A stretch of 64,000 nt of DNA, taken from DASSUW01 sp963811895. GTDB taxonomy: Bacteria; Actinomycetota; Thermoleophilia; Solirubrobacterales; Solirubrobacteraceae. Position numbers and translations under genes: made by a program. Shown piece after piece: positions 25,933-36,043 of the stretch (position 1 is the stretch's first letter; every line of letters begins with the position of its first letter). The stretch covers positions 1 to 64,000 of the forward strand of contig CAWETE010000001.1 in the NCBI GenBank assembly GCA_963811895.1, read 5' to 3'. The notes beneath the pieces were generated by a model, which saw nothing but the letters and a program-made list of their open reading frames with translations, searched no databases and was not told where the DNA came from.

Positions 25933-27028
25933 GTGAATCTGCGCCGCCGGCTCGAGAACCGGGACAACAACTTCGACGTGCTCCGGCTCGTCGCCGCGGT
26001 CCTCGTGCTGCTCTCGCACTGCTATCCGCTGACCGGCCACCCAGAGCCGTTCGCGGAGCTGACGGGCGTCACCCTCGGCGAGGTCGGCGTCGTGATGTTC
26101 TTCGCGATGAGCGGCTTCCTGATCGCCAAGAGCTGGACCGACGAGCCGCAGCCGGGTCGCTACTTCTTCAAGCGCGCGCTCCGGCTGCTCCCGGCGCTGG
26201 TGGTGGCCGTGGCGTTCACGACGCTGATCGTCGGCCCGCTGTTCACCGAGCTGCCGCTGACGGACTACTTCACCGACCCCGAGACCTGGATCTACCTGAT
26301 CCGGGCGAGCCTGCTCGTCACCATCGCCGGCCAGCTCCCCGGCGTCTTCGAGGACAATGTCTATCCGGAGGCGGTCAACGGCTCGCTGTGGACGCTGCCG
26401 CTCGAGGCCGGCTGCTACGTGATGATCGTGGTGCTCGGGCTGATCGGCGTCCTGCAGCGGCGCGCCCTGCTCGGCGCCGCGGCCGCCGTCGTCCTGCTCG
26501 CCCTCACCCCGCTCTCGCCGCTGCCGGACGGGATCTCGCACACCGCGGGAGGCGGCAACGTCAAGAGCGTGGTCGAGCTGATCGCGACCTTCCTCCTCGG
26601 CGCGCTGCTCTACTCGCTGCGCGACCGGCTGCGGCTCTCGTGGCTCGTCCCGGCGGTCGCTCGGCGTCGTGTGGGTGGTGAGCTGGCAGAGCGAGTGGGC
26701 GACCCTGACCACGGTGCTCGCGCTCTCGACCACGGTCATCGTCTTCGCCTTCCGCACGCCGCCGTCGCTGCGGCGGCTGACGGCGCCGGGCGACGTCTCC
26801 TACGGGATCTACGTCTACGCCTTCCCCGTCCAGCAGTCGATCGCCGCGCTGTGGGGTCCGGGCCTGGCGCCGGGGGCCATGTTCCTGATCGCCCTGCCGG
26901 TCACGTACGCCCTTGCACTGCTGTCGTGGCGTCTGATCGAGCGTCCTTCGCTGCGGCGCAAGCGTCGCGGTCGTCAGCCGCAGCCCGCCCGAAGCCTCGC
27001 GCCAGCAGCAGCGGCGCCACCACGATGA
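25933..27028 (+). CDS. Acyltransferase-3 (OafA-type) membrane protein, frameshift-interrupted
   Basis: Restored product about 365 aa with ten or so membrane helices. NFDVLRLVAAVLVLLSHCYPLTG holds the family R-x10-H signature, FFAMSGFLIAKSW is the second motif, and SLWTLPLEAGCYV the third. It O-acylates glycans using acyl-CoA or a related donor. The frame shifts near 26655-26668; VVSWQSEWATL and SYGIYVYAFPVQQSIAAL then continue the family to 27028. It overlaps the convergent gene at 26901 by 128 nt, an unusually long overlap. Confidence 0.78.
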
Positions 27029-27617
27029 CGCCCAGCGCCAGCAGGAGATAGACGACGGGCGAGATCCAGCCGGGGCGGAACAGGGCGGCGCGCTCGGCCA
27101 TCTCCGGAGCGGAGGCGATCAGCGAGCGCTCCGCGGATCGCAGCGTGACCGCGAAGTCCACGCCGGAGTCGGCGCCGTCGATGGTCGCGGTCGTCTGCGG
27201 CGAGGCGACGCCGGCCTGGCCGAGCACGGCCACCTTCGCGCCCGGGATGAGGCAGATGCTCAGGGGGTCGTCGGTGCGCACCTCTCCGACCGGCACGACC
27301 TGCTCCGTGGCCCCGGGGTAGCCGCCGGCCAGCGAGCCGGCGCCGAGCACGCGTCCGCTGTCGGCCTCGACCACTTCGACGCGCACCGGCGGGCCGGGCG
27401 CCCCGGCCGTCCCGACCGTGAACGCGACGCGGTCGAAGGCGGCGCCGTCCGGGCTGCGCATCGGCCCCTGACATCCACGAGCGTCGCGCGGAAGCTCGGT
27501 CACCGGGACCTGCGCGCTCACGCCGGGCGAGTAGACGAGCCCGGACCCGCGCGTGAATCCGAACACGGCGAGCGCCGCGAGCCCGGCGAGGAACACGACG
27601 GCGAAGGCCTTACGCAT
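26901..27617 (-). CDS. Uncharacterised membrane-anchored protein
   Basis: 238 aa, no known family recognised. An N-terminal helix (AVVFLAGLAALAVFGF) acts as signal anchor, an extracellular beta-rich domain follows (residues 35-165, e.g. PPVRVEVVEADSGRVLGAG), then a C-terminal helix (VVYLLLALGVIVVAPLLLA). It is translationally coupled to the DUF2142 gene (8-nt overlap). The last 40 codons overlap the convergent acyltransferase; the true end could be earlier if an indel lies there. Confidence 0.6.
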   Translation of the reverse strand: MRKAFAVVFLAGLAALAVFGFTRGSGLVYSPGVSAQVPVTELPRDARGCQGPMRSPDGAAFDRVAFTVGTAGAPGPPVRVEVVEADSGRVLGAGSLAGGYPGATEQVVPVGEVRTDDPLSICLIPGAKVAVLGQAGVASPQTTATIDGADSGVDFAVTLRSAERSLIASAPEMAERAALFRPGWISPVVYLLLALGVIVVAPLLLARGFGRAAADDRDACAAAKDARSDATTAVQGRT

Positions 27618-29051
27618 AGAAGCGCTCGATCACGAGGCCGAGGGCGAACAGGTGGAAGACGAACAGGCCGGCGATGGTCGCGCCGGTCGCCGCCCCGCGC
27701 AGCCGCTCGGGGACGAGGCTGAGCGCGCCGGCCAGCGCGAGCCCGAAGATCCCGATCACCGGGAACAGGTAACGGCCCTGCATGAACGCCTGACCGTCGG
27801 TCTTGAACTCGTGGTACTCGGTCCAGTGGAGGCCTGCCGAGCAGGACCGCGACGGCGGTGGCGAGGAAGGCGAGCACCCGCAGGTCGACGCGCCGCCACG
27901 CCTTGACGAGCGCCACCAGCGCCGCGCCGAAAACGGCGACAGTGAGCGGCCCGAGCACGCGGTAGACCCACGGGTCGAACTTGATCTCCAGCCACCCGAA
28001 CGTCCGCCCAGCCCTGAGTGATCCAGACCTGCAGCAGCGGGTAGCCGACGACCGTCTTGAACTCCTGCTGGACCGGCGTGCGCGGCAGGTAGTACTGCCA
28101 GACATACGAAGCCAGCTCGCGCCAGTTGGTGTCGCCGTTGCCGGTCGCCTGGGTCAGCACCGCGTCGGCCGGTCGGTCCAGCAGCCCGGCGATCAGGAAC
28201 CAGGCCCCAACGGTGACGGCGAGCGCCGCGACCGCGGCCGCGGCGACGAGGGCGGCCCGCCGGGGCTGAGGGCGCCGGCGCGACGTCAGCCCGAAGAGGG
28301 CGACGAGCAGCGCTGCGGGCACGAGCGCATAGCTCGTCGTCTTGACCGTGCAGGCGAGTCCGACCACCGCGAAGAAGGCCACGGCGTCGCGGAGCGGCAG
28401 GCCTCGCTTGATGCAGCGGACGCCGAGCCAAAGCGCGAAGGTCCACGTCGCGTAGAGCATGCCATCGGGGCTCACCGAGCTCGTCACGAAGACAACCATC
28501 GGCGCCAGCGCGGGCACGGCGGCGGCGGCCCCCTGCAGCAGCCTGCGGCGCCCGAGCAGCTCGCCCGCGAGCAGCCATGTGCCGAGCACCATGACCGGGA
28601 TCCAGAGCGCGCTCATGAGGCGGGCGCCCAGCAGCTCGTCCCACAGCGAGCCGCCCGACGCGGCGGCGTACCCGAGCGCCTGCCAGGCGTACGCCGTCGG
28701 CGGGTAGGCGGTGGCCGGACCGGGGCCGCCGCCGTCGTCGTCGCGCCACTCCGCTTGGGTCGCCGCCCAGTCGCGCTCGCGCTGCGGGTCCCACTCCGGC
28801 TTGACCGTCAGCTGGCCCGCCACCTGGGCGGAGTTGACGGCGGCGATGCCCTTGCTCAGCTCGGTCGAGAAGAACGGCCGGCCCTCCTTGCCCGGCAGGG
28901 CGTGGCGCTCAGCGAGCGTCTGCGCGTAGCTGAAGTGCGACTGCTCGTCGGGCGCCTGGAAGGGCGGCAGCGTCACCGCCCAGGTCGCGGCGAGCAGCAG
29001 CCCGACCGCCATCAGCGCGACGAGGGCCGCGTGCGGACGGCGCTCAGCCAC
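27610..29051 (-). CDS. DUF2142 polytopic membrane protein, two frameshifts
   Basis: Restored length about 480 aa with ten or more helices. The N-terminal loop PPFQAPDEQSHFSYAQ is the DUF2142 signature, resembling the acidic loop of GT-C glycosyltransferases that use polyprenyl-phosphate sugars. After residue ~350 the frame moves near 28000-28015 (then GWLEIKFDPWVYRVLGPL) and again near 27830-27845 (then LHWTEYHEFKTDGQAFMQGR). It ends IERFYA at TAA 27610. GTG 29051 overlaps the upstream gene by 8 nt. Likely transfers a sugar on the outer face of the membrane, by fold analogy. Confidence 0.72.
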
Positions 29052-31117
29052 CGCGCACCCGGAGCGCGTTGCGCAGCTCGCGCTCCACCTGCTCGGCGGA
29101 GTTGTCCCAGCTGTGGCCGTGCACGAGCTCACGCCCCGCTCGCGACCGGCGCTCCCACTCCTCCTCGTCGTCGAGCAACCGCTCGAGCCCGTCGGCGATC
29201 GACACCGGGTCGAACCCGGCGAGCATCACCGGGCCGTCGTCGCCGAACACGGAGCGCGTGCTCGGCCGGTCCAGCTCCACGCACGGCAGGCCGCAGGCGA
29301 GCATCTCGCGCGGCACGAGCGAGTAGTTGGTCATGGACAGGCACAAGCCCGCAGTGGCCTCCGAGAACAGCCAGGCCAGCTCCTCGTGGCTCGCGACGCC
29401 GGCGTCCTCGTAGTCGAACGCCGCGGGCGGCGGCGTGCTGCTCCCGAACAGGATGATCCGGACGTCCGGCCGGCGGCGGCGCAGCTCCTCCAGGCCGAGG
29501 AACGCGAGCTCGACCGCGCGCCGCGGCGTGACCATGCGCGCGTACGCGGTCACGGTGTCGCGTCGGCGGGTGATGGGCCGCGGGTAGTAGACGGTCTCGT
29601 CCACGCCGTACTGGAGCTGCCCGGCCTGGCCCCCGTAGCGGTTCACATACAGGTCGTGCAGCCACGGGCTCCCGACGATCCCGTAGAGGCCGAGCCCGTA
29701 GGTCCTCTCCGCCCACTCGTGCTCGACGGAGGTGGGGAAGAACTCGGGCTCGTGGTCGTTGACCAGGTAGGCGCGCGCCCGGCAGCCCTCGAGCTCGAGC
29801 GCTGGGAAGACCGTCTGCCAGCCCGTGGCGACGACCACGTCGGCGCCGTACCACTCCTCGAACTCGCGGTAGACGGGCGCCCTGACCCGCGCGAACGACT
29901 CCGTGATCACGTGGCGCAGGAAGGCGCTCCCGCCGCCGTGCCCGGTGCCGAACAGGTCGTGCACCCAGATCGAGCAGATGTGGCCCAGCCGCTCGAGGCG
30001 CTCGACGAGCTGGAAGATCGTGTAGTGGCCGCCGGACCCGACGTCGAAGGTGGGCACGACGAAGGCGAGGTGCAGGCGCTCGCGGTCGGCCATCCCCGGA
30101 TACGGCGGCAGCAGCGGCGCCGGGTCCGTTGTGGAGCGCCCGCGCGGCCACGTCGTAGCGGTTGCGGCGCGCTCCGCCGGCGTGGTGCTTGAGCTTCGGG
30201 CCCGGCCCGCCGTCGTCGCCGACGCCCTCGAGCGAGAGCGCGCGCTGCACCGGCGCCGGCAGCGAGCCTGCGCGCGAGCCGAGCACGGCGAACGCCTTGC
30301 GGCTGCCGTGGTGGAGCGCCGAGCGCGCCGTCCAGCGTGCGCGGCCCTCGACCCCGCGCTCGCTCATGTACTCGCGGTCGGCGAGCACCTGGTCGCGGAT
30401 GCCGCGCAGCGACGAGCGCGGCGCCAGCGGCTCGACGTGGTCGATCGTCGCGCGCAGCCCGCGGTACTCGTCGAAGTAGCGGCGCATGAACTCGACCGGC
30501 GAGTAGTCGTGCGCGTGCAGGACGCCGGCGCCGGGGTGGTACGCCTTGCGCCACGCCGGGTGCGCGGCCAGCGCGCGGCCGAAGGCCTGGTCCTCGCTGT
30601 AGCGCACGTCGTCGAAGCGGATCTCCTCCCAGCACGCGCGCCGGTAGGCGGCGTTCACGTTCGACAGGAAGGACGCGTCGCCCGCGCCGAAGATGCGCGG
30701 TTCGTCGCCGAAGATGGCGAAGAACTCGGTCAGCTCGCGCGCGATCATCGGGCTCGTGTCGGGGCGGGGGAGGTGCGGGCCGAAGACGACGCCCACGTGC
30801 TCGGACAGGGCGAGCGCCTCGCGCACGGCGGCCAGCCAGCCGGGGACCGGGGTGGCGTCCTGCGTGAGGAAGGCGATCACGTCGCCGCTCGCGCGCTCGG
30901 CGGCGAGGTTGCGCGTCCGGCCGTGGCCGAACTCGCGCGGCTCGATCTCGATCACCGTGGCGCCCGCCTCGCGCGCGATCTGCTGCGAGCCGTCGCTCGA
31001 GCCCGAGTCGACCACGAGGATCTCGTCCGGGCCTTCGCGGGCCAGCGCGTCGAGCAACTCGGCGAGGAAGCGCGCCCCGTCTCGGACGGGGATCACCGCG
31101 GTGATGCGCTCGGTCAT
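29044..31117 (-). CDS. GT2 plus GT4 glycosyltransferase, probably one fused protein broken by a frameshift
   Basis: Two catalytic modules. From ATG 31117: GT2 with AVIPVRDGARFLAELL, VVDSGSSDGS, FLTQDATPVPGW and YSEDQAFGRALAAH. After a one-base shift near 30115-30130: GT4/WsaF-like with FVVPTFDVGSGGHYTIFQLV, LYGIVGSPWLHDLYVNRYGG and SMTNYSLVPREMLACGLPCV. The GT2 frame runs through a linker (LKHHAGGARRNRYDVAARAL) to the shift point, and correcting it gives DPAPLLPPYPGMADRERLHL with no stop. A single 690-aa bifunctional enzyme is therefore likely. If the break is real, the GT4 part (29044-30093, ATG 30093) may be made alone. Confidence 0.75.
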
Positions 31118-31374
31118 CGGGTGAGGAGACCGCGGATCCGGCCGGCCGTGCGGAACGCCTGCCTGGCGATCACGAACGCCCACTGGCCGGTCCGCGTCGC
31201 CATCACGCGGTTCGGGTCGATCTTCCAGCGGTCGAGCCAGTAGATGCGGTCCTGCGCGTCGGCCACCACGGCGTTGGCGCGCTCGGTGCGGAAGGCCAGC
31301 TCGCGCTCGAGCTCGGCCACGCGCGCGCGCAGCGCCTCGACCTCAGAATCCTGCTCCACCGCGGGTCCCGGCAC
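31114..31374 (-). CDS. Small coiled-coil protein
   Basis: 86 aa. Residues 8-40 form a heptad-rich coiled coil (EVEALRARVAELERELAFRT), followed by a conserved-looking YWLDRWKIDPN element and a basic C-terminus. YWLDRW-type segments occur at the ends of some glycan-locus methyltransferases and transferases. GTG 31374 chosen because a TACGTT box (31382-31387) lies 7 nt before it; an upstream ATG at 31410 would include that promoter. ATGA overlap with the downstream GT2/GT4 gene. Possibly a scaffold for glycan enzymes (inference). Confidence 0.6.
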   Translation of the reverse strand: MPGPAVEQDSEVEALRARVAELERELAFRTERANAVVADAQDRIYWLDRWKIDPNRVMATRTGQWAFVIARQAFRTAGRIRGLLTR

Positions 31375-31381
31375 GGCGAGC

Positions 31382-31410
31382 AACGTAGCAGGGTGCACCC
31401 TGCTATCCAT
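31382..31410. promoter_or_regulatory. Divergent -10 boxes
   Basis: Minus TACGTT (31382-31387) is 7 nt before GTG 31374. Plus TATCCAT (31404-31410), a near match, is 6 nt before ATG 31417. The gap between the two genes is 42 nt. Confidence 0.45.
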
Positions 31411-31416
31411 CCCGCG

Positions 31417-32421
31417 ATGCCCTACCGCTCGGCGGGTGCTCCGCGGCTCATCGAGGCGACGCCGGAACGCATCGTGCCGTGGGCGCCCGACGCCCAGGTG
31501 ATCTACGAGCACTACCACCGCTACCTGTGGACGCAGCCGCTGGTGGCGGGCCGCCGGGTGCTGGATCTCGGGAGCGGCGAGGGCTTCGGCGCGGCGCTGC
31601 TGGCGGACACGGCCGCGGCGGTCACCGGCGTGGATGTCGACGAGCGCACGGTCGCGCACAGCCGGGCGAACTACCAGGCGTCCAACCTCGCCTTCCGCGT
31701 GGCCTCGGCGACCGATCTGTCCGCCTTCCGCGACGCCTCGTTCGACGCCGTCGTGGCGTTCGAGATGATCGAGCACGTCGACGAGCACGAGCAGGTGCTG
31801 GCCGAGATCGCGCGCGTGCTCGCGCCTGGCGGCATCCTCGTGATGTCCACGCCCGAGCGGCGGGCGTACTCGGACGACCGCGACTTCGTCAACCCGCACC
31901 ACGTCCGCGAGCTCACGCAGGAGGAGTTCACCGCGCTGCTGCGGAGCCGCTTCACCGGGCTGGCGCTGTTCGCCCAGCGGGCGGTTGCCGGCTCGCGCAT
32001 CGAGATGCTCGGCGGAGCGCGCGGCGGCGGGCACAGCGTGCGGATCGAGCGCGTGGACGACGACTGGCGCGTCGCCGGCCCGCCGTCGCCGCTGTACCTG
32101 GTCGCCGTCGCGGGCAGCGGCGAGCTGCCCGAGCTGCCCGGCGAGTCGAGCCTGTTCGACTACGGGCTCGAGGTGCTCGCCGAGCGCCAGGCGACGGTCG
32201 AGACGCTGCTGCAGGAGCTGCGCGAGCGGCGCGAGCAGCTCGTCGCCGCCTACGCGCGCGCCGAGCGGGCGGAGCTGGCGGAGAAGACCATGCGCGAGAC
32301 GGTCGCGTGGCGGCTGCAGGAGCGCATCCAGCCGCTCGTCTACCGGTTCCTGGGGGAGGACACGGCGCTCGGGCGGGCCCTGCGCCGGGTCACGACGCGC
32401 ATCTACGATGCGCTGCGCTAG
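31417..32421 (+). CDS. SAM-dependent methyltransferase with C-terminal coiled coil
   Basis: 334 aa. VLDLGSGEGFGAALLAD (motif I), VTGVDVDERTVAHSRANY (motif II), FDAVVAFEMIEHVDEHEQ (motif IV) and APGGILVMSTPERR (motif V) lie in residues 45-150. After a beta region comes a predicted coiled coil (about 255-290, RQATVETLLQELRERREQLV) and a basic tail. A methyltransferase with a coiled coil beside Wzm/Wzt recalls WbdD, which caps and measures O9a chains, though no kinase domain is present. Convergent with Wzm, overlapping by 4 nt. Confidence 0.82.
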   Translation: MPYRSAGAPRLIEATPERIVPWAPDAQVIYEHYHRYLWTQPLVAGRRVLDLGSGEGFGAALLADTAAAVTGVDVDERTVAHSRANYQASNLAFRVASATDLSAFRDASFDAVVAFEMIEHVDEHEQVLAEIARVLAPGGILVMSTPERRAYSDDRDFVNPHHVRELTQEEFTALLRSRFTGLALFAQRAVAGSRIEMLGGARGGGHSVRIERVDDDWRVAGPPSPLYLVAVAGSGELPELPGESSLFDYGLEVLAERQATVETLLQELRERREQLVAAYARAERAELAEKTMRETVAWRLQERIQPLVYRFLGEDTALGRALRRVTTRIYDALR

Positions 32422-33236
32422 AGGTGCTCGGCGATCCGCGGCGCCTCGCGGCGGAACGCCCAGACGCCGAGCGCGCAGATGACCACGGTGATGGCGACCG
32501 GCACGAGCAGCCATGCGGTCCCGCCGATCATCTCGGCGGCCGTCGGCGCGCTGGGGTCGACCACCGCGTGGCGCACCTGGGTCAGCACCGCCGCGAGCGG
32601 GTTGAACATGTACACGCGCTGGTAGTCCTCGGGCACCATCGTCGCCACGTAGAGGATCGGCGAGGCGTAGAACAGGATCTGGATGGCCACGTCCCAGATC
32701 GGCTCGACGTCGCGGTAGCGCACGAAGAGCACCGAGAGCAGCATCCCGGCGCCGGTCCCCAGCACGGCCACGGCGGCGACCAGCAGCGGCAGCTCGAGCC
32801 AGCCCCAGGTCGGGTACACGCCGGTCGCGACGGCGAACACGATCACCGCGACGAGCGTCGCGCCGAAGTTCATAAGCGCGGTCAGGACCGTGCTGAGCGG
32901 GATCGCCAGCCGCGGGAAGCGCATCTTGCGCAGCAGGTTCTCGCGCCGGACGACCGACGTCACCGAGCCGCTCGTCGCCTCGCTGAAGAACTGGAACAGC
33001 ACCATCGAGAACAGGATGCAGATGCCGTAGTCCTTGATGTCGTCGCCGACGCCGGCGATCTCCGTGAACACCACGTAGATGACTCCGAAGAACGCGAACG
33101 GGCGCGCGAGCGTCCACAGATAGCCGAGCGCCGACCCGTAGAACCGCAGCCGCCAGTCGGTCACGGCGAGGATCCAGGCCAGCGCCCAGAAGCGCCGGGT
33201 GTCGTCTCCGAGCAGGTGCGAGCGTGCGGCGGTCAC
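32418..33236 (-). CDS. wzm: ABC-2 polysaccharide export permease (Wzm-type)
   Basis: 272 aa, about six helices. DWRLRFYGSALGYLWTLARP is the TagG/Wzm motif before helix 1; RRENLLRKMRFPRLAIPLST is the conserved cytoplasmic loop. Second exporter permease of the locus, coupled to its ATPase by a GTGA overlap. GTG start. Confidence 0.9.
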   Translation of the reverse strand: MTAARSHLLGDDTRRFWALAWILAVTDWRLRFYGSALGYLWTLARPFAFFGVIYVVFTEIAGVGDDIKDYGICILFSMVLFQFFSEATSGSVTSVVRRENLLRKMRFPRLAIPLSTVLTALMNFGATLVAVIVFAVATGVYPTWGWLELPLLVAAVAVLGTGAGMLLSVLFVRYRDVEPIWDVAIQILFYASPILYVATMVPEDYQRVYMFNPLAAVLTQVRHAVVDPSAPTAAEMIGGTAWLLVPVAITVVICALGVWAFRREAPRIAEHL

Positions 33237-34443
33237 GGGCGCTCGATCTCGAACTCGTGGGGCAGGTCGACGAGGCCGCCGGCGTTGCCGGTGCCGTGGA
33301 CGGTCAGCATCGTCGAGGTCCTCGCGCGCGTCGAGGGCCTCGAGGCCGGCCCCGGCGCGGGCGAGCGAGGGCGTCAGCCGGTAGCCGCCCGGGGCGAGCC
33401 AGTTGTCGAGCGTCACGCGCACGATCGCGACGTCGCCGGCCTCGAACCGGCCCGTCGGGACCTGCCGCATGTCGGTGCGGGTCGCGAACGCGGCCTGGCC
33501 GGCGTCGTGCCTCAGCGTGAACCCGAAGACGGGCTCCTCGAGCGCTTCGCGGAAGCGCACCTCCATCGCCAGGCGCACGCGGCAGGCCCTGCCCGAGCGC
33601 CTGCACGCGCTCGCCGGCGCGATCCTCGAACCACGCGGCGGTGATCTCCGCCGCCGACTGGTCGCCGGAGCGCATGCCGCCGGCGTCGTCGCCGTGGACG
33701 AAGCGCCCGAAGTTGATCTCGTTGTAGGCCAGCGCGATCTGGTGCGGGTCGCCGATGTCGACGATGCGGCCGCGCTCGAGCAGCATCGCGCGGTTGCAGA
33801 AGCGCTCGACCGCGTGCATGTCGTGCGTGACGAACACGATCGTGCGGCCGGCCGCCTTCATCTGCAGGAACAGGTCGAAGCACTTCTGCTGGAATGCGAT
33901 GTCGCCGACCGCCAGCACCTCGTCGATCAGCAGCACGTCGGCTTCGACCTGCGTGGCGACCGCGAACGCGAGCCGCACGTGCATGCCGGACGAGTAGTTC
34001 TTGAGCTTGAGGTCGACGAACTCCTCGAGCTCGGCGAACGCGATGATGTCGTCGAACCGCCGGCGCGCCTCGCGTCGCGACAGGCCGAGCATGATCGCGT
34101 TGATGAGCACGTTGTCGCGCGCGGTCAGCTCTGGGTTGAAGCCCACGCCGAGCTCGATGAACGGCGAGAGACTGCCGTCGACCGCCAGCGTGCCGGCGTC
34201 GGCCACGTAGATGCCGGCCAGGCACTTGAGCAGCGTGCTCTTGCCGCTGCCGTTGCGGCCGACGATCCCGAAGAACTCGCCGTGCCCGATCGTGACCGAC
34301 ACGTCGAGCAGCGCTCGCAGCTCGTCGACCGCGCGCGAGCGGAACGGGTGCAGCGCGCGCTCCTTCAGCGTCGAGTACTGCTGGTGCGGCAGGCGGAACG
34401 TCTTCGAGACGTTCTGGACCGTGATCGCCGGGTCGTCGCTCAC
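33233..34443 (-). CDS. wzt: ABC exporter ATPase with C-terminal glycan-binding domain (Wzt-type), two frameshifts
   Basis: Restored length about 403 aa. Walker A GRNGSGKST (62-70), signature YSSGMHVRL, Walker B VLLIDEVLAVGD and the H-loop VTHD are intact in the ATPase half. The C-terminal beta domain (VRFREALEEPVFGFTLRHDA, DVAIVRVTLDNWLAPGGYRL) is in another frame after a shift at about 33580-33592. A second shift near 33312-33325 leads to MLTVHGTGNAGG and the TGA at 33233. GTG start in a GTGA overlap. The exported glycan should differ from that of the first Wzt, whose C-domain is unlike this one. Confidence 0.8.
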
Positions 34444-35141
34444 GTCCGCTGCAGGAAGCCCTCGGGATGGCAGGACACGCCGTACAGCTCGAGGTCCCGG
34501 CGCACGCGGAACTCGCGGCCGGGCGGCGTCTGGAGCCATTCGTGGAGCGCGGGCAGGACGCCGCGCGGCCAGTCGGGGTCGAGCCGCAACGCCTCCACGT
34601 CGACACAGCCGTCCTCGACGACGAAGAAGCCGCCGGGCGGGACGAAGCGGGCAAAGGCGTCCAGCGCCGCGAGCGTGGTGTCGTGCTCGTGGGCCGAGTC
34701 CTCGATCACGAAGCAGCGCGCGCCCTCCGGCACGAGCTCCGCCACGGCGTCCGCCGTCGCCCGGTCGCGCACGTCGCCCTCGACGAGCGCGATCGCCTCC
34801 CGCCAGTCCGGATCGGCGCGCTCGAGCTCCTCGCGTGCGCTCTCGTGCGTGAGGTCGACGGAGATCACCAGCGGGTCGCGGCCGGCCCGCCCGTAGCGCC
34901 GGTTGGCCAGCAGGCGGTCGCGGAACCACAGCGCGCTGCCGCCGGCCTGGGTGCCGATCTCGATGACGGTGTCGGCGCGGGTCTCCCACAGCAGGTGCTC
35001 GTAGGCGCGCAGGTCCTCGGGGAACTTGGACAGGGGCACGCCGGCGTAGCTGTCGCTCGTGTGCTGTGCGGCGCGCGCGAGCCAGTACTCGCGCAGCGCG
35101 CCGCGGGTGACGTCGGCGGTCACAGGGGGCGGGAGCGTCAT
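34440..35141 (-). CDS. CmcI-family methyltransferase / cephalosporin-hydroxylase-like
   Basis: 233 aa. VIEIGTQAGGSALWFRDRL is the motif I region, LVISVDLTHESARE carries the second acidic residue, and FVIEDSAHEHDTTLAALDAF with FFVVEDGCVD matches RMNT_CmcI. Family members methylate sugars (rhamnosyl O-methyltransferases) and antibiotics. The ATGA overlap with the upstream methyltransferase and GTGA with Wzt puts it in a four-gene operon (35971 to 32418). Confidence 0.85.
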   Translation of the reverse strand: MTLPPPVTADVTRGALREYWLARAAQHTSDSYAGVPLSKFPEDLRAYEHLLWETRADTVIEIGTQAGGSALWFRDRLLANRRYGRAGRDPLVISVDLTHESAREELERADPDWREAIALVEGDVRDRATADAVAELVPEGARCFVIEDSAHEHDTTLAALDAFARFVPPGGFFVVEDGCVDVEALRLDPDWPRGVLPALHEWLQTPPGREFRVRRDLELYGVSCHPEGFLQRT

Positions 35142-35971
35142 CCCGCGTGGCCGGCGGCGATGCCGCGGTGGCCCTCCACGTACTGCTGATTCGAGCCCGC
35201 CGGCGCGTCGAGCATGCGGACGTCGTGGAAGCCCGCGACCTGCATGCCCTCGATGAGCGCGGCGCGGTTGGGGACGAGGCTGACGACGCCGCCGAACGAG
35301 GCGAGCGGGTTGCCGTCGTCCGCCTGCTCCTCGGACGGCTCGAGGACCGCCGCCCAGTGCGCGGGCGTCTCGCGGAACACGCCGGTCTCGCCCCAGCCGA
35401 GCCGGATCGGCTCGTGGTGTGCCGTCAGCTGGGACTCGACGACGGCCGTCCCGCGGGTCAGCGCGCGCGCCGTGCGCAGCGCGCCGACGGGGTTCTCGAG
35501 GTGGTAGATCAGCCCGAGCACGAGCACCACGTCGAACGTGCCGAGCCGCTCGGGGTCGAGCTCGAGCACGTTGGCCCGCTCGAACCGCAGCCGCTCGGCG
35601 TCGATGCCGAAGTGGTCGCGGATCAGCGTCGCGCGGCGGACGTTGGCCTCGCGCACGTCGAGCCCGACCACGCGCGCCGCGCCCCACTCGAGCGCGCGAT
35701 GGGCGAACCAGCCCTCGTTGCACCCGAGGTCGAGCACGCTCGCCGCAGGGCCGGCGGCGGCCAGCGCCCTGCGCACGACCGGTTCGATCATCGCGGCGCG
35801 CGTGGCGTGGATGCTCGGCAGCTCGGAGCCCTCGAGCGAGATCGCCACCTCGGGCGTCAGGCGCCAGGGGTACATCCACGGGATCGGCGAGCGCAGCTCC
35901 GCCTCGAGCGGCGCAGCCAGCGTCCGCGGCAGCTGGTCTTCCCGCCGGCGGAGGAGGTGCTTGAACGACAT
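35138..35971 (-). CDS. SAM-dependent methyltransferase (DUF1698/CmoB-like fold)
   Basis: 277 aa. VLDLGCNEGWFAHRALEWGA is motif I; VVGLDVREANVRRATLI is motif II; FDVVLVLGLIYHLENPVGAL is the 'LxYHLxNP' segment typical of CmoB/DUF1698-like enzymes. Head of the operon ending in the second exporter. ATG 35971; a minus TAGGCT box (35983-35988) lies 11 nt away. Likely sugar methylation. Confidence 0.84.
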   Translation of the reverse strand: MSFKHLLRRREDQLPRTLAAPLEAELRSPIPWMYPWRLTPEVAISLEGSELPSIHATRAAMIEPVVRRALAAAGPAASVLDLGCNEGWFAHRALEWGAARVVGLDVREANVRRATLIRDHFGIDAERLRFERANVLELDPERLGTFDVVLVLGLIYHLENPVGALRTARALTRGTAVVESQLTAHHEPIRLGWGETGVFRETPAHWAAVLEPSEEQADDGNPLASFGGVVSLVPNRAALIEGMQVAGFHDVRMLDAPAGSNQQYVEGHRGIAAGHAG

Positions 35972-36043
35972 GCGGACCCGGCAGCCTAGCCGCGTCCGCC
36001 GTCGCGCCTCCGGCCCGGGACGACTCTGCTGTACTGGTCGTCG

